From: Gemmatimonadota bacterium
GTDB taxonomy: Bacteria; Latescibacterota; UBA2968; UBA8231
NCBI GenBank assembly: GCA_009845645.1
Contig: VXZF01000392.1
Coordinates: 1 to 6,089 of the forward strand
Length of the DNA: 6,089 bases
Direction of reading: 5' to 3'
Shown here: positions 5,087-6,089 of the stretch, one piece after another
Numbering within the stretch: the stretch's first letter is position 1
Layout: each line of letters starts with the position of its first letter
Translations under genes and position numbers: made by a program
Notes under the pieces: generated by a model
What the model saw: the letters and a program-made list of their open reading frames with translations, nothing else
What the model was told of the DNA's origin: nothing
Database searches by the model: none

Positions 5087-5860
5087 ATGAAACGCAATTA
5101 CCGCCTCCGGATTCTCGCCTATCTGACGATTACCTTCTGGGCGATTATTTTCCTGCAGGCACCCATTCCGCAAGACCCTGCCTATCACCAGTTCGCCGAT
5201 CAGCGCACTCTGTTGGGTATCCCCCATTTCCTGAACGTGATCTCCAACCTGCCCTTTCTGTTGGTAGGTCTGTGGGGATTCAGCGTCGTGTTCCGCCTCG
5301 CCACAGATCCTGCGCAGCAGGCGTTTATGCGCCCGGCCGATTCGCTGGCGTATCAGATCCTCTTCCTCGCGGTGGCGCTGGTCGGCCTCGGCTCTACCTA
5401 CTATCACCTGGCTCCCAGTAACGAAACGCTCCTGTGGGATCGCCTGCCGATGAGCGTTGCCTTTATGGCGTTTCTCGCTACTGCGATCACCGAGCGCCTG
5501 GACCGGCGCGCTGGCATCATCACCTTGCTGCCGCTGATCGCCTTCGGTCTTTTCAGCGTGTTGTACTGGCATTATACCGAGCAGGCCGGGGCCGGTGATC
5601 TTCGTTATTACATCGTCGCCCAAGCCTACCCGATTTTGTTCGTGCCTCTCATGGTTCGCCTGCTGCCGTCGCCGTACACGCGCGGGTCAGACCTCTACAT
5701 CGCCGGTCTGTTTTATCTGCTCGCGAAAGCCGCCGAGGTGTTTGACCAAGTCCTCTACGCGGTCGGGGGAGTCATCAGCGGTCATACTTGCAAGCATTTG
5801 TTCGCTGCCTTGGGAGCTTATTGGGTGTTGCGGATGATCCGGCTGCGGCGGCTGAGCTGA
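5087..5860 (+). CDS. Ceramidase-like integral membrane hydrolase (CREST superfamily, alkaline phytoceramidase type)
   Basis: The 257-residue protein is largely hydrophobic with about seven membrane segments, the first at 9-24. The conserved CREST/alkaline ceramidase pattern is present: FADQR...HFLNVISNLPFLLVG (36-60), GSTYYHLAPSNETLLWDRLPM (102-122) with Ser103, His107 and Asp118, and SGHTCKHL (231-238) with His233 and His237. In characterised alkaline ceramidases these three histidines hold a catalytic zinc ion that hydrolyses the amide bond of ceramide; a bacterial substrate could be another N-acyl lipid. The length fits the family. The ATG at 5087 follows AAGG by ten bases. It is transcribed away from the two-gene small-protein operon, and a GNAT-like gene follows after 23 bases, so the two may be co-transcribed. 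The superfamily is clear; true ceramidase activity is inferred. Confidence 0.88.
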   Translation: MKRNYRLRILAYLTITFWAIIFLQAPIPQDPAYHQFADQRTLLGIPHFLNVISNLPFLLVGLWGFSVVFRLATDPAQQAFMRPADSLAYQILFLAVALVGLGSTYYHLAPSNETLLWDRLPMSVAFMAFLATAITERLDRRAGIITLLPLIAFGLFSVLYWHYTEQAGAGDLRYYIVAQAYPILFVPLMVRLLPSPYTRGSDLYIAGLFYLLAKAAEVFDQVLYAVGGVISGHTCKHLFAALGAYWVLRMIRLRRLS

Positions 5861-5883
5861 TTAGGTATTTTGTCAGGGATACT

Positions 5884-6089
5884 ATGGATACTATTCGCCC
5901 CATCCGCGAGTCGGAACTCGACGAACTCATCGACCTGCTCTGCGCCGTGCACAACCCCGAGGGCCACGAGCGCTACCGAAGCTATATGGAAGGCGATCCG
6001 ACTTGGTGTCCGTCGCAGACGCCGGTCATCGTCGTCGAAGGCCGCATTGTATCGACGCTGCGCATCTGGGACCGCTGGGTCCACCTCGG
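5884..6089 (+). CDS. GNAT-like acetyltransferase, N-terminal part only
   Basis: Sixty-eight codons are visible before the right edge. The start MDTIRPIRESELDELIDLL (1-19) is the usual first strand and helix of a GNAT enzyme, and PVIVVEGRIVSTLRIWDRWVHL (47-68) matches the beta2-beta3 hairpin that presents substrate before the acetyl-CoA motif. The acetyl-CoA loop itself lies outside the window, so the fold is a likely rather than proven call. A good AGGGA ribosome site (5874-5878) sits five bases before the ATG. The gene follows the ceramidase-like gene by 23 bases on the same strand. It is not a copy of the GNAT gene ending at 4482; the sequences differ throughout. Confidence 0.68.
   Translation, partial: MDTIRPIRESELDELIDLLCAVHNPEGHERYRSYMEGDPTWCPSQTPVIVVEGRIVSTLRIWDRWVHL

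Noticed and set aside
5045..5623. A 192-codon minus-strand open frame inside the ceramidase-like gene.
   Set aside because: Its product is Gln/Arg/Glu-rich low-information sequence typical of the reverse frame of a membrane protein gene.

Overview
The window comes from a GC-rich bacterium with compact, Shine-Dalgarno-led genes. It carries nine genes, two of them cut by the window edges. The species cannot be read from the sequence. The mix of a hydantoinase/oxoprolinase gene, a CocE-type hydrolase and a ceramidase-like membrane protein would fit an environmental, possibly uncultivated lineage, but that is inference. No rRNA, tRNA, CRISPR array, insertion sequence or integron attC site was found. 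No stretch longer than 115 bases lacks a gene.

Region 1 (1-2828, minus strand, visibly GC-rich) is a catabolic operon. A CocE/NonD-family serine hydrolase is followed by the ATP-dependent hydantoinase/5-oxoprolinase subunit HyuA, which runs off the left edge. Their stop and start codons overlap (ATGA at 1173-1176). A plausible reading is that one enzyme cleaves an ester or amide bond and the other opens a cyclic amide.

Region 2 (2944-4482, plus strand, less GC-rich by eye) holds three closely spaced small genes: a chloramphenicol-phosphotransferase-like P-loop kinase, a NIPSNAP-family protein and a RimJ/RimL-type GNAT acetyltransferase. They look like accessory or defence-against-small-molecule genes, possibly acquired together.

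Region 3 (4486-5076, minus strand, convergent with region 2) is the most interesting part. It is a two-gene module of 76-aa and 84-aa proteins with unassigned function. It has a good upstream promoter, a perfect inverted repeat touching the first start codon with the ribosome site in its loop, and a possible internal promoter before the second gene. The layout resembles a toxin-antitoxin module of the HicA/HicB type, but neither protein is a clear HicA or HicB.

Region 4 (5087-6089, plus strand, GC-rich again) encodes a seven-helix-type ceramidase-like membrane hydrolase of the CREST superfamily and, 23 bases later, the start of a second, unrelated GNAT-like gene that is cut by the right edge.
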